DNA of 27,645 nt from Acinetobacter sp. UBA3106 (GCA_002365595.1 DFAM01000011.1:1-27645), one strand, 5' to 3'. Shown: positions 15,005 to 23,617, counted from the first letter of the stretch. Notes: a model not told the origin generated them from the sequence alone. Program-made: numbers and translations.

Positions 15005-15516
15005 TCTGGATGCATTAACGACTGCTGTAAGTCTTGGGTAGCCTTGCGACCTTGAAGTTGTAGGGCTACTGCGTGGATGAGACCAGTCCAGGTTTCATTT
15101 GGTTCCCAAATGCTATGCATCAGCTCTTGCGCCGTAGGCATATCCATATCCATGTAATACTGGCGATATAAATACATCAAACTGCTGACATGATAATTGG
15201 TCGCACAGTGAACCCAGACCATTTGATCTTGGACTAAATGATTGAGCAGATCTAATATCAGTAAGCATTGATCATCAGAAGGCGTTTCTGGTGAAATGGG
15301 AAACTGAATATAATTTAAACCTAAATCTAAACAAATCTTATCTTCATGCTCTAAATGCTGCTCTGCATCAGATAATGCCAGATTCACAATAGAGGTGACA
15401 CCGTATTCTTTAATCAGCTTGAGCTGTTCTGCATTAGGCTGGGCAGAGGTGAATAGATGTTCGTGAATAAACTGGAAATTTTCAATGTGACTGAGTGCAT
15501 TTTCAATTTCATTCAT
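14992..15516 (-). CDS. Protein tyrosine phosphatase-like protein with altered P-loop
   Basis: A 174-residue cytoplasmic protein of the DUF442-like tyrosine/dual-specificity phosphatase group. It shows LFTSAQPNAEQLKLIKEYGVTSIVNL (about 21-46), the YIQFPISPETP segment (about 69-79), then VWVHCATNYHVSSLMYLYR (about 100-118). In this group I recall the loop as H-C-A-A-N-Y-R-A/V-S; here the position of the Arg is His (about 109). The nucleophile Cys 104 is kept, but loss of the phosphate-binding Arg may reduce or abolish activity. It is convergent with ispF and overlaps its last 13 bp. The start is ATG, and the next gene upstream on the same strand (aroF) ends at 15579 with its own terminator. Confidence 0.75.
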   Translation of the reverse strand: MNEIENALSHIENFQFIHEHLFTSAQPNAEQLKLIKEYGVTSIVNLALSDAEQHLEHEDKICLDLGLNYIQFPISPETPSDDQCLLILDLLNHLVQDQMVWVHCATNYHVSSLMYLYRQYYMDMDMPTAQELMHSIWEPNETWTGLIHAVALQLQGRKATQDLQQSLMHPDHFG

Positions 15517-15544
15517 AAGATAAAATTTCCTCAGGTTAATGTAG

Positions 15545-15571
15545 AAACGCCATCTGTTCAGATGGCGTTTT
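15545..15571 (-). terminator. Intrinsic terminator after aroF
   Basis: A perfect 12-bp stem, AAACGCCATCTG / CAGATGGCGTTT, with a 2-nt loop, 8 bp past the minus-strand stop at 15579. The short T-run suggests moderate strength, but the GC core is strong and could also serve the opposite strand. Confidence 0.75.
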
Positions 15572-15578
15572 AAATCAC

Positions 15579-16691
15579 TTAGCGATTTGGTAAAACGTCT
15601 TTCAATGCTTCGTGCATATCGAGCAGGGCTTTTTCAGTGGTTTCCCAGTCGATACAGCCGTCAGTCACTGACTTGCCATATTCTAGATCATCCAGGTTAT
15701 CAGGAATATCCTGACGACCACCTTTCAGATGACTTTCAACCATAATACCGACAATCGACTTGTTGCCATCCTGAATCTGTTCAGTGATGTTTTTCAATAC
15801 CAGCGGTTGCAGGTACGGGTCTTTGTTAGAGTTGGCATGACTGGCATCAATCATGATTTTGTTGCTGACTTTCGCTTTGGCCAAAGCATTTTCAGCGTCT
15901 GCAACAGAACCTGCATCATAGTTAGGCTTGCCATTACCGCCACGTAGTACTACATGTGCGTACTGGTTGCCACTGGTACGAATCACCGAAACCTGACCTT
16001 GATCATTCAGACCGAGGAAGCTGTGACCGTGTTTCACCGACTGCATGGCATTGGTTGCTACGGTTAAGCCACCATCGGTACCATTTTTGAAACCTACAGG
16101 TGAAGATAAACCTGAAGACATTTCACGGTGTGTCTGGCTTTCAGTGGTACGTGCGCCAATTGCGGACCATGAAATTAAATCTTGATAGTACTGCGGTGAG
16201 TTCGGATCAAGGGCTTCAGTGGCACAAGGTAATCCTTTCTCGTTCAGTTCCACTAAAAGCTGGCGACCGATACGCAGACCTTTTTCAATATTAAAAGAGT
16301 CGTTCATGTCCGGGTCATTAATTAGACCTTTCCAGCCTACAGTGGTACGCGGTTTTTCAAAATAAACCCGCATGACGATATAAAGTGTATCTTTAACTTT
16401 TTCACTTAAAACTTTGAGACGATCAGCATATTCGTGCGCAGCAACAGTGTCGTGAATTGAACAAGGACCAATCACCACAAATAGACGCTTATCTTTACCA
16501 TCCAGAATATTGCGAATAACTTCGCGTCCTTTAAGCACGGTTTGATAGGCTTGATCAGTCAGAGGTAACTCTTTTTTTAATTCAGCAGGAGTTACAAGAG
16601 GCTGAATGCTTTGTACATTCACGTCGTCGATGTCAGATTGTGTAATAGGTTTTGACTGTAGTGTATTCATTGCCGTCACTGGTTCGATCAT
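15579..16691 (-). CDS. aroF: 3-deoxy-7-phosphoheptulonate (DAHP) synthase, AroF-like
   Basis: First enzyme of the shikimate pathway, condensing PEP and erythrose-4-phosphate. The 370-residue class I enzyme shows GPCSIHD (metal ligand Cys about 77), MRVYFEKPRTTVGWKGLIND, ATEALDPNSPQYY, the active-site SAIGARTTESQTHRE and VGFKNGTDGG, then DASHANSNKD and VESHLKGG, with the remaining metal ligands near the C-terminus. The segment ATEALDPNSPQY and the PAELKKELPL N-terminal region resemble E. coli AroF (tyrosine-sensitive) more than AroG, but feedback type is not proven. The start is either the ATG at 16691 or the ATG eight codons in; neither has a clear Shine-Dalgarno. A 7-bp inverted repeat in the upstream region (16716-16746) may be an operator. 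Confidence 0.93.
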   Translation of the reverse strand: MIEPVTAMNTLQSKPITQSDIDDVNVQSIQPLVTPAELKKELPLTDQAYQTVLKGREVIRNILDGKDKRLFVVIGPCSIHDTVAAHEYADRLKVLSEKVKDTLYIVMRVYFEKPRTTVGWKGLINDPDMNDSFNIEKGLRIGRQLLVELNEKGLPCATEALDPNSPQYYQDLISWSAIGARTTESQTHREMSSGLSSPVGFKNGTDGGLTVATNAMQSVKHGHSFLGLNDQGQVSVIRTSGNQYAHVVLRGGNGKPNYDAGSVADAENALAKAKVSNKIMIDASHANSNKDPYLQPLVLKNITEQIQDGNKSIVGIMVESHLKGGRQDIPDNLDDLEYGKSVTDGCIDWETTEKALLDMHEALKDVLPNR

Positions 16692-16715
16692 ACAAAAGTT
16701 TATTCTTAATCTGAA

Positions 16716-16746
16716 TATAACACGAATGTATGTTCACAATGTTATA
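16716..16746. promoter_or_regulatory. Inverted repeat in the aroF promoter region
   Basis: TATAACA (16716-16722) and TGTTATA (16740-16746) form a 31-bp dyad 25 bp upstream of the DAHP synthase start. The arms could contain the -10 or a regulator site, for example for an aromatic-amino-acid regulator. No TyrR box was clearly found. Confidence 0.35.
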
Positions 16747-16796
16747 AAAAAGATCAATATATAGGTCAAAAAAAAGTGATGAATCGTATAGTTAAA

Positions 16797-17687
16797 TTAA
16801 ACTTTCATTGCTTTTTCAATAATGATCACTTGCGCTGTAGCCGGTTTTTCTACAGCTTTTGCCTTGACTGGATGCAGCATAAAATTCATGCCTAATGCAA
16901 ATAAGGTAATGCCCAGAATCTTACGGATAATTTTTTCTGGCAGACGGGAACTGATTAAAGTTCCAATGATAATGGCTGGAATTGAACCGACCAGTAACCA
17001 TCCGAGCAAATGCAAATCTACATTACCGGAACTCATGTGTCCAAGACCCGCGACTAAAGTCAAAAGCACGGCATGCACGACATCGGAGCCAATAATACGA
17101 ATCATTGGTAAATTCGGGAACATCAGCACCAGTGCCATAATACCGAAGGCACCTGCACCGACTGATGAAAGGGTTACAAATATACCCAGTACAATACCCA
17201 TAATAATTATATAAGCACGTTTGTCTTTCGCACGAAAATTGACCTTTTCTAAATCCTGCGTCATATCCAGAGCTTCATCTTTACGGAACTTGTTAAAGAA
17301 GCGTTCAATGTGACCACGGAATACAATAGAAATACCGGTTAAGGTCAACATGAAACCTAAAACCATGGTCAAAACAGCTTTGTAACTGCTTGATTGACTG
17401 AGATAGTTTTCTAATACCCAATGGGTTGCAAATGATGCGGGGATACTGCCTACAGCCAGCCAGATGACAATCGGCCAGACAATATTCATTTTTTTTGCAT
17501 GAACTAAAGATCCGCAGAATTTTGAAATTGCCGCATACAGCAAGTCGGTCCCGATGGCGATGTGAGGTTCGATTCTAAACAGGCTGATCAGGATCGGGGT
17601 CATTAAGGAGCCGCCACCCACACCTGTAATGCCAACGCAGAAACCGACCAACACACCCGCTAAAATAAATTCCAATGGACCAAACAT
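16797..17687 (-). CDS. TauE/SafE family membrane permease
   Basis: Integral membrane protein of the TauE/SafE (DUF81) family, members of which export or import organosulfur and other small anions; the substrate is unknown. The 296-residue product has roughly eight hydrophobic segments. It carries the family's repeated signature: GFCVGITGVGGGSLMTPIL near 16-34 in the first half, and FVTLSSVGAGAFGIMALVL near 176-194 in the second. The loop between, about 118-160, is charged and cytoplasmic-like (NKFRKDEALDMTQDLEKVNFRAKDKR). ATG start at 17687. It is divergent from lpxB and transcribed towards aroF; no terminator is obvious after it, and read-through towards aroF is possible. Confidence 0.85.
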   Translation of the reverse strand: MFGPLEFILAGVLVGFCVGITGVGGGSLMTPILISLFRIEPHIAIGTDLLYAAISKFCGSLVHAKKMNIVWPIVIWLAVGSIPASFATHWVLENYLSQSSSYKAVLTMVLGFMLTLTGISIVFRGHIERFFNKFRKDEALDMTQDLEKVNFRAKDKRAYIIIMGIVLGIFVTLSSVGAGAFGIMALVLMFPNLPMIRIIGSDVVHAVLLTLVAGLGHMSSGNVDLHLLGWLLVGSIPAIIIGTLISSRLPEKIIRKILGITLFALGMNFMLHPVKAKAVEKPATAQVIIIEKAMKV

Positions 17688-17912
17688 GTTTATATGCCAA
17701 ATATCAAAAAACGTGCATATGTTATGACTTTTTCATATAAGTCGTTGTCTTGATTATTGATTTGCTTATTCTAAAAAAAGAAATAGAAAATGGCGTTGAT
17801 CAGCAGGACGATAAAGCCTCATTTCTGAGGAGAAAAAATCGCTTTGCACCGCTATCATGATTAATCTGAAAGATCAGCTATGTTAAACTTTAAAAAATTT
17901 GAGGATAAACAC

Positions 17913-19106
17913 TTGCAAAATCGGAAGCTTAAAATCGGTATCGTGGTCGGGGAAGTGTCTGGAGATACGCTTGGCGCTAAACTCATCCGTAGTTTTCGTG
18001 AGCAAGGAATTGATGCCGAATTTGAAGGCATCGGTGGTCCGCAAATGATTGCAGAAGGCTTTAAAAGCTATTATCCGATGGATATTTTATCGGTGATGGG
18101 CATTGTTGAAGTCTTAAAAGATATTAAAAAACTGTTTGCAGTCCGTGATGGACTGGTCGATATATGGACTAAAGAGCCGGTGGATGTCTTTGTCGGGATT
18201 GATGCACCAGACTTTAATTTGCGCTTATCTAAAAGCTTAAAACAGAAAAATTTACCGATTAAAACTGTACAGTATGTCAGTCCTTCAGTTTGGGCATGGC
18301 GACAGGGGCGGGTACATGGCATTAAAGCCAGTATTGATTTGGTGCTGTGTTTATTTCCGTTTGAAAAAGCCTTTTATAAAAAATTTGATGTGCCAGCCGC
18401 ATTCGTAGGGCATCCACTCGCCAGTCAATTGCCTTTGCAAAATCCTCTGATTGAAGCCAAGCAAGAGCTGGGCTTGAATGTTGAACACAAGCATATTGCC
18501 CTGTTACCGGGTAGTCGCCGTGGTGAAATTGAAAGACTCGGTCCATTGGTGCTGGATGCCGCTAAAATCGTGAGTCAAAAGCACCCCGAATATGTATTTT
18601 TGATTCCTGCAATTAATGATGCACGCAAGCAGCAGATAGAAGCCTTGCTGCAACAATATCCTGCTGATTTGGTGGCTAAAGTTTGCTTAATGGAAAATAC
18701 AGACACCGAATCTAAAATTGGTCGTCAGGTCATGAATGCCTCAAATATTGTGGCCTTGGCTTCAGGTACTGCCACTTTAGAGGCAATGCTATTACACCGT
18801 CCGATGGTGACGTTTTATAAGTTGAATTGGTTGACTTATTTAGTGGTCAAGTTGCTGATCAAAATTCCGTATTATTCCTTACCGAATATTATTGCGGGTA
18901 AAAAAGTCATTCGGGAATTGATTCAAAGTGATGCGACGCCGGAAAATTTAGCTGCTGAAATTGAAAAATTGATGAATGTGGAAACCGCACAAATTCAGGC
19001 GATGCAGCATATCACCATGCATAAACAGCTGCTTTCCGGCAATAGTGAAGATCCGGTTCAGGCTATTTTAAGTACCTTGAATGTAGCTCCATCTAATCAA
19101 ACCTGA
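17913..19106 (+). CDS. lpxB: Lipid-A-disaccharide synthase
   Basis: Glycosyltransferase (GT19) that joins UDP-2,3-diacylglucosamine and lipid X to give lipid A disaccharide at the inner membrane. About 397 residues. Signatures: KIGIVVGEVSGDTLGAKLI near the N-terminus, FEGIGGPQMIAEG, VGIDAPDFNLRL, YVSPSVWAWRQGR (about 132-144), FVGHPLASQL, LLPGSRRGEI (about 200-210) and ASGTATLEAML (about 291-301). I prefer the TTG at 17913, with GAGGAT 6 nt upstream. The ATG at 17880 adds 11 residues before the family start and has only a weak site, but it is possible. Convergent with alkR, with a single base between the stop codons. In many bacteria lpxB sits with lpxA and fabZ; here it is separate. Confidence 0.94.
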   Translation: MQNRKLKIGIVVGEVSGDTLGAKLIRSFREQGIDAEFEGIGGPQMIAEGFKSYYPMDILSVMGIVEVLKDIKKLFAVRDGLVDIWTKEPVDVFVGIDAPDFNLRLSKSLKQKNLPIKTVQYVSPSVWAWRQGRVHGIKASIDLVLCLFPFEKAFYKKFDVPAAFVGHPLASQLPLQNPLIEAKQELGLNVEHKHIALLPGSRRGEIERLGPLVLDAAKIVSQKHPEYVFLIPAINDARKQQIEALLQQYPADLVAKVCLMENTDTESKIGRQVMNASNIVALASGTATLEAMLLHRPMVTFYKLNWLTYLVVKLLIKIPYYSLPNIIAGKKVIRELIQSDATPENLAAEIEKLMNVETAQIQAMQHITMHKQLLSGNSEDPVQAILSTLNVAPSNQT

Positions 19107-19107
19107 T

Positions 19108-20031
19108 TTACTGGAACTGCTGGCGATATTGGCTCGGAGTTAAATTAAACAGGCGTTTAAAGGTCTGGCTAAAGGCCGTTTCGGAAGAATAACCGACACG
19201 ATGGGCAATTTGCTGGATCGAAAGTTGTCCTTCGCGTAAATGCTGCGACGCTAAACGGAAACGATATTGCTGTAAATAGGCCAATGGTGTTTCGCCAACG
19301 ATACTGCTAAATAAGGTGGCAAATTTAGAGCGCGACATGCAACATTGTTCAGCCAGACTTTCTACGGTCCAGGCCTGATCGGGCTTACCATGAATAACGG
19401 CTAAAGCATTGGCCAGTTCGGTATGCGCCAAAGCTCTAAGCCAGTTATTGGAATCGCTTAACTGGGCAATATAATCGCGTACACATTCAATAAATAGAAT
19501 ACTGACCAGATGATCGAGAATTTTGTCGCGACCCGGACGAATTTGATAGGCTTCTACGGCCAAAAAATGTAATCCAATTTGTAGCCATTCAGGGGCCGTA
19601 CTGCCGGTAATATGCTGAATATGGATATAGTCGGGCAGGGCATTCAGTAACGGACGCGCCATAATGGTATCGATATGGCAGCGGATTGCCAGAATCAGTG
19701 CCGGTTCACCGCTGGTACTTCCAAATTCGATGGTAGCTTGCCTTTTTTTATCGAAAAGACCGGTAATATTAAGTGCTTCCACCAGATTGTCTTTATCATT
19801 ACTTCGGCAGGTATGGTTTTGCCCTGAAGGGATCAGGATCAAGTCTCCCGCCTCGAGCTGCAGCATTTTCTTCGATTCAAATTGAATGTTGAGCGTGCTC
19901 GCCAGAACCACATAGCCAATCATGGCATCCTGTTCCTGATAAGCATAGGCCCAGTGACCTTGCGGTTTTAAATAAATATATTCAGATTTATTGAGATGAA
20001 TATCGTCAAAAATTTTACTTAAGGCATCCAT
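19108..20031 (-). CDS. alkR: AraC/XylS-family regulator, probable AlkR
   Basis: Transcriptional regulator of the AraC/XylS family, 307 residues. The N-terminal part (about 1-165) is a cupin-like ligand domain (the QLEAGDLILIPSGQNHTCRS stretch near 57-76 is typical). The C-terminal part (about 205-307) holds the two helix-turn-helix motifs: WTVESLAEQCCMSRSKFATLF near 221-241, and LSIQQIAHRVGYSSETAFSQTFKRLF near 271-296, followed by NLTPSQYRQQ. It is divergent from alkM, the order known for the ADP1 alkane regulator AlkR, which activates alkM on long-chain alkanes. The ATG at 20031 lacks a strong Shine-Dalgarno. The gene end is 1 bp from the lpxB stop. Confidence 0.82.
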   Translation of the reverse strand: MDALSKIFDDIHLNKSEYIYLKPQGHWAYAYQEQDAMIGYVVLASTLNIQFESKKMLQLEAGDLILIPSGQNHTCRSNDKDNLVEALNITGLFDKKRQATIEFGSTSGEPALILAIRCHIDTIMARPLLNALPDYIHIQHITGSTAPEWLQIGLHFLAVEAYQIRPGRDKILDHLVSILFIECVRDYIAQLSDSNNWLRALAHTELANALAVIHGKPDQAWTVESLAEQCCMSRSKFATLFSSIVGETPLAYLQQYRFRLASQHLREGQLSIQQIAHRVGYSSETAFSQTFKRLFNLTPSQYRQQFQ

Positions 20032-20126
20032 GTCTTATCGTTCTGTCATCATCTAATAAAAATTATAAAAAGCCTTGCTTGATATCCGTATGTGTTTTTA
20101 GGTCAAATATTGGCTAGATATGCCAA

Positions 20127-20158
20127 GGACGTTTGCATAGCTTTTTTGGACGTTTACA
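20127..20158 (+). promoter_or_regulatory. Direct repeats, probable AlkR binding sites upstream of alkM
   Basis: GGACGTTTGCA (20127-20137) and GGACGTTTACA (20148-20158) are two copies differing at one base, 21 bp apart start to start, equal to two helical turns. AraC-type activators bind such direct half-sites on one DNA face. A weak alkM promoter follows: -35-like TTGAGG at 20166 and -10-like TATAAC at 20187-20192. Confidence 0.65.
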
Positions 20159-20223
20159 ACTGTTCTTGAGGACCTATTTCTAGAAATATAACGTTAGAAC
20201 AAAAAATAGGGAAGATCGCCAAC

Positions 20224-21444
20224 ATGAATGCACCAGTAAATTTAAATCAAGCCACACTTCAGACTATGCCCAATGCTTCAGGTTTAGCCCTCGATAAAAA
20301 ACGCTATTGGTGGTTATTAAGTCCAGGTTTACCTGTGATCGGTATGGGGATTTTGGCTGGCTATCAGTTTGGTCCAAAGGCGACGAAAAAAATCTTTGCT
20401 TTGGGCGGACCTTTATTGCTGCATGTAATTATTCCAACAGTTGACGCTATTGTCGGCAATGACAGTAATAATCCTGATGATGAAGAAATCAAGTCACTTG
20501 TAGCGGACCCTTATTATGACTGGATTGTGAAACTGTTTATTCCTTTGCAAATGGCAGCTAATCTATTTGCCGGTTATGTGGTGAGTCGTAAAGAAACCTC
20601 TTTTCTGGATCAAATTCTTTTGGGAATTTCCATGGGTGCGATTAATGGCGTAGGTGTCAACACAGCACATGAGCTGTCGCATCGACCGCATAAAAAGGAT
20701 CATTATCTTGCCCATGCGACCTTAACGCCGCTGTTTTACAATCATTTTCGTGTTGAACATCCTTACGGACACCATAAGCGTGCGGCAACCCCTGAAGATC
20801 CGGCATCGTCTAAAATGGGTGAAACCTTTTATGAGTTTTGGCCAAGAACGGTATTTGGGGGAATTAAGTCAGCGGTTGAGATTGAAAAAAACCGTTTAAA
20901 ACGTAAAGGCTTATCATTTTTTAGTAAGGAAAATGAACTGTTTCAAGGCTGGGCGATGAGTGCAGGTTTTCATGCCACCATGGTGAAGCTATTTGGTAAA
21001 GATGTCATTCCATATTTGGCGACCCAAGCTTTTTATGGCATCAGTTTATTTGAAATTATTAATTATATTGAACATTACGGTTTAATGCGCGACAAAAAAC
21101 CAGATGGCTCATATGCGCGTACCATGCCAGAACATAGTTGGAATAATAATAATATTACTACTAATCTGTTTTTATACCAGTTGCAGCGTCATTCAGATCA
21201 TCATGCCTATCCGACACGTCCGTTTCAGGCTTTGCGTCATTTTGATGAAGCACCTGAATTGCCAAGTGGTTATGCAACCATGTTATTGCCGGCTTTAATT
21301 CCATCGCTCTGGTTTAAAATGATGGATAAACGCGTATTTGACCATTATGAAGGTAATTTAAATAAAGCCAATATTCATCCAAAACGCCGTGCGAAAATTT
21401 TCAAGAAATTTGGCGTGCTTGATCGACTGTTAAATAAAGAATAG
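20224..21444 (+). CDS. alkM: Alkane 1-monooxygenase
   Basis: Integral membrane non-haem di-iron hydroxylase that oxidises n-alkanes to 1-alcohols with rubredoxin and rubredoxin reductase as electron donors (neither gene is in the window). The 406-residue product shows the three histidine boxes: HELSH (149-153), HPYGHH (179-184) and HSDHH (323-327), plus the conserved NYIEHYGL (His about 284). Hydrophobic helices before box 1 (about 29-75, 101-145) and in the region 255-280 fit the six-helix AlkB topology. The Acinetobacter enzyme AlkM is the nearest named member by context (divergent AraC-type gene). ATG start with AGGGAAG about 10 nt upstream. The gene is followed by a strong terminator at 21503-21534. 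Confidence 0.95.
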   Translation: MNAPVNLNQATLQTMPNASGLALDKKRYWWLLSPGLPVIGMGILAGYQFGPKATKKIFALGGPLLLHVIIPTVDAIVGNDSNNPDDEEIKSLVADPYYDWIVKLFIPLQMAANLFAGYVVSRKETSFLDQILLGISMGAINGVGVNTAHELSHRPHKKDHYLAHATLTPLFYNHFRVEHPYGHHKRAATPEDPASSKMGETFYEFWPRTVFGGIKSAVEIEKNRLKRKGLSFFSKENELFQGWAMSAGFHATMVKLFGKDVIPYLATQAFYGISLFEIINYIEHYGLMRDKKPDGSYARTMPEHSWNNNNITTNLFLYQLQRHSDHHAYPTRPFQALRHFDEAPELPSGYATMLLPALIPSLWFKMMDKRVFDHYEGNLNKANIHPKRRAKIFKKFGVLDRLLNKE

Positions 21445-21502
21445 CGGGAATAAGCTGAACATTTAAGATTTTTTGAATACGTCTTTAATTGATAAATCAT
21501 AA

Positions 21503-21534
21503 AAAAAGCCCACTCGAGGGTGAATGGGCTTTTT
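21503..21534 (+). terminator. Intrinsic terminator of alkM
   Basis: AAAAAGCCCA (21503-21512) pairs with TGGGCTTTTT (21525-21534), with inner pairing CACTC / GGGTG. A T-run closes the 3' arm. It could also act for transcripts from the opposite strand. Confidence 0.85.
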
Positions 21535-21640
21535 ACAATATCGCATTGTATTGATTCTATATGACAATTTAATTACATTTTGCATAACGTGTATTAGGTT
21601 AATTTAAGAAATACTCAAATAAACGTCTTTTTAATAGGTT

Positions 21641-22573
21641 TCAAAAAGTAAGAATATTATCCCAATAAGGAGGGCTTCCAATTTCCTTTAATATAAAATC
21701 TAAAACGGTTCTCACCTTTTTTGAACGAATTCTGTTTTCAGGAGAGACTAAATGAATCCCAACAGCATAAGGTTCTACTGTGCAAAGCCATTTAGGGAGT
21801 AATTTAACCAATTGCTTGTTTTTAAAACAATCTTTTTCAAAAATCCATGTAGGGAATAATACAATCCCTCTACCTTCCAATGCCGCTGAAAGCAACACTT
21901 CAGCATTGTTACTCTTTAAAGGACCTTGGGGTTCTATTTCATTAGGCTTGTCGAGTTCATCTTGGCGAAAGTACCATCTTTGACTCCCCGAAACGCCTTT
22001 ATAAACAAGGCATTGATGTTTCTGAATATCTTGAGGTGTTTCAGGTGTTCCGTAGCGCTCAAGGTATTCAGGGCTCGCACTCAATACGTAGGTCTGGTCA
22101 CATACTTTTCTTGCGATCAGTGCTGAATCTTGCAGTGATCCAATCCGAATCGCAATATCGACACCTTCTTGGACAGGATCAATAAATGTATCTGTCAGGA
22201 TGAGTTCTACTGAAAGGTCGGGATAGATATCATGCAGTTGATTAACAATGCGAGATATATGTAATCGCCCTAGGGCAACTGCGGTATTAATACGTACCAA
22301 TCCTCTCACATTTGAATTTTTCCCTGTTGCCTCCTCGTTGGCAAAGTCCAATGTATCGAGTACCTCCTTGATTTGGATATAGTATTTCTCCCCAATTTCA
22401 GTCAGCCGAACGGATCGTGTATTACGATAAAAAAGCTGCTGTCCAATGTCTTGTTCAAGTTTAGAAATAAACCGAGATACAGAAGAAGAGGGAACTTGAA
22501 AATGTTTGGCTGTCGCAGAAAAGCTGCCAGTAGTCGCGACCATCGCAAAGTAACGTAATGCTTTTAACTGCAT
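21641..22573 (-). CDS. LysR-family transcriptional regulator
   Basis: A 310-residue LysR-type regulator. The N-terminal winged helix-turn-helix is residues about 1-60 (ALRYFAMVATTGSFSATAKHF, SSSVSRFISKLEQDIGQQLFYRNTRSVRLTEIG), followed by the linker helix and the substrate-binding domain (about 90-300) with VDIAIRIGSLQDSALIARKV and LSAALEGRGIVLFPTWI. This subgroup resembles the regulators near small permeases and oxidoreductases. The inducer is unknown. The gene is divergent from the two DMT-type genes, which it may control; LysR proteins often regulate the adjacent divergent gene. ATG start. Its C-terminus ends a few bases before a short AT-rich gap without a strong terminator. Confidence 0.9.
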   Translation of the reverse strand: MQLKALRYFAMVATTGSFSATAKHFQVPSSSVSRFISKLEQDIGQQLFYRNTRSVRLTEIGEKYYIQIKEVLDTLDFANEEATGKNSNVRGLVRINTAVALGRLHISRIVNQLHDIYPDLSVELILTDTFIDPVQEGVDIAIRIGSLQDSALIARKVCDQTYVLSASPEYLERYGTPETPQDIQKHQCLVYKGVSGSQRWYFRQDELDKPNEIEPQGPLKSNNAEVLLSAALEGRGIVLFPTWIFEKDCFKNKQLVKLLPKWLCTVEPYAVGIHLVSPENRIRSKKVRTVLDFILKEIGSPPYWDNILTF

Positions 22574-22594
22574 TTATACTGTTCCTAAAATTAT

Positions 22595-22677
22595 ATTGAG
22601 CAATTTTATTATTGTGATTATAGCAATTATGTTTTGAAAAAATGATTAATTGTAGCTTTCTGACAACCCAATATAAT
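22595..22677 (+). promoter_or_regulatory. Promoter and possible LysR sites of the DMT genes
   Basis: A -35-like TTGTAG (22650-22655) and -10 TATAAT (22672-22677) are separated by 16 bp. Upstream are ATTG-AG-CAAT (22595-22604) and ATTG-N9-CAAT (22611-22627), both inverted repeats between the divergent genes and suitable as LysR sites. Confidence 0.45.
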
Positions 22678-22707
22678 TCACATCTCTTCTTCCCTCATAA
22701 GTAATGT

Positions 22708-23133
22708 ATGAAACAGTTATGGATTTTACCGTTGGTCTTTTTTGCTGGCATGGGGCTATCTATTGAAGCTGGTTTGCTGGGACCATTGGGTGAAGAAATT
22801 GGACATATTTGGGCCACATTAGGCATTTTTGCGTTGGGTTCTATTCTATTAACATTTGGTCTTATTTTTGGTCGTCCACGACTCTCTCTTATGTTCAAAC
22901 AACCACGCTGGCTACTTACAGGCGGCCTGTTAGGTCCAATATATGTCGTCTCTTTAACTGTAGCTACGCCGATCATTGGCGTTGGCTTGACAATGGTAGG
23001 TATTTTATTTGGTCAAGTAGCTACCAGCCTAATTATTGATCATTGGGGCTTATTAGGCAGTAATAAACGGGCTGTAGACAAGTATCGTATCGGGGCACTC
23101 ATTGCCATTTTAGCTGCGCTCTGGCTCATTTAA
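22708..23133 (+). CDS. Small DMT-type membrane protein (DUF606/YdcZ-like), first half
   Basis: A 141-residue, very hydrophobic protein with about five predicted transmembrane segments (about 4-22, 32-52, 67-90, 93-110, 125-141). The spacing, the N-terminal QLWILPLVFFAGMGLSIEAGLLG and the conserved PRWLLTGGLLGPIYV and VGILFGQVATSLIIDHWGLLG fit the half-size DUF606/YdcZ-like members of the drug/metabolite transporter superfamily. Such proteins are half transporters that pair to form a full one. The gene begins an operon with a homologue 16 bp downstream. The substrate is unknown. It is transcribed away from the LysR gene, which probably regulates it. Confidence 0.8.
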   Translation: MKQLWILPLVFFAGMGLSIEAGLLGPLGEEIGHIWATLGIFALGSILLTFGLIFGRPRLSLMFKQPRWLLTGGLLGPIYVVSLTVATPIIGVGLTMVGILFGQVATSLIIDHWGLLGSNKRAVDKYRIGALIAILAALWLI

Positions 23134-23149
23134 TAAGGAAGCTTTCCCC

Positions 23150-23617
23150 ATGATTTATATAATGTTACTCGTCGTTATTTTTGGTGGAGCTGTCTTATGT
23201 GCCCAGTCATCAATCAATGGTCGTCTAGGTTCAGAAGTAGGAGTATTAGAAAGTTCTTGGTTAACATTTGTGATGGGCACAATTGTTAGCTTCTTAATAG
23301 CATTCTTCTTTGAACCAAATTATTCTTTAAATTTATTTACCGCTCCAAGATGGCAGTTAACTGGCGCATTTTTTGGTGTTGCCTATATGTTAATAGTTGT
23401 GTTTGCTATGCCTAGACTTGGTGCTGCTGCAACAACTGTTGCTGTAATAAGTGGACAGTTAGTAATGAGTTTATTAATTGATAATTTTGGCTGGTTTAAT
23501 AATACTGTTATCACTATGGATGGATCGAGAGTTGCTGCTCTTTTACTATTAGCTATTGCACTATTTTGTATTTATAAAAGCAGTGCTACTGCCATAATTC
23601 AATCCAAGCCGAATTAA
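23150..23617 (+). CDS. Small DMT-type membrane protein (DUF606/YdcZ-like), second half
   Basis: A 155-residue homologue of the previous gene with about five hydrophobic segments. It shares the layout: N-terminal MLLVVIFGGAVLCAQSSINGRLG, TAPRWQLTGAFFGVAYMLIV, and GAAATTVAVISGQLVMSLLIDNFGWF. The two would make a heterodimer of ten segments, like other paired small DMT transporters. The ATG is preceded by AAGGAAG, spaced about 9 nt. It closes the operon; a hairpin terminator at 23756-23788 lies about 140 bp downstream. Confidence 0.8.
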   Translation: MIYIMLLVVIFGGAVLCAQSSINGRLGSEVGVLESSWLTFVMGTIVSFLIAFFFEPNYSLNLFTAPRWQLTGAFFGVAYMLIVVFAMPRLGAAATTVAVISGQLVMSLLIDNFGWFNNTVITMDGSRVAALLLLAIALFCIYKSSATAIIQSKPN

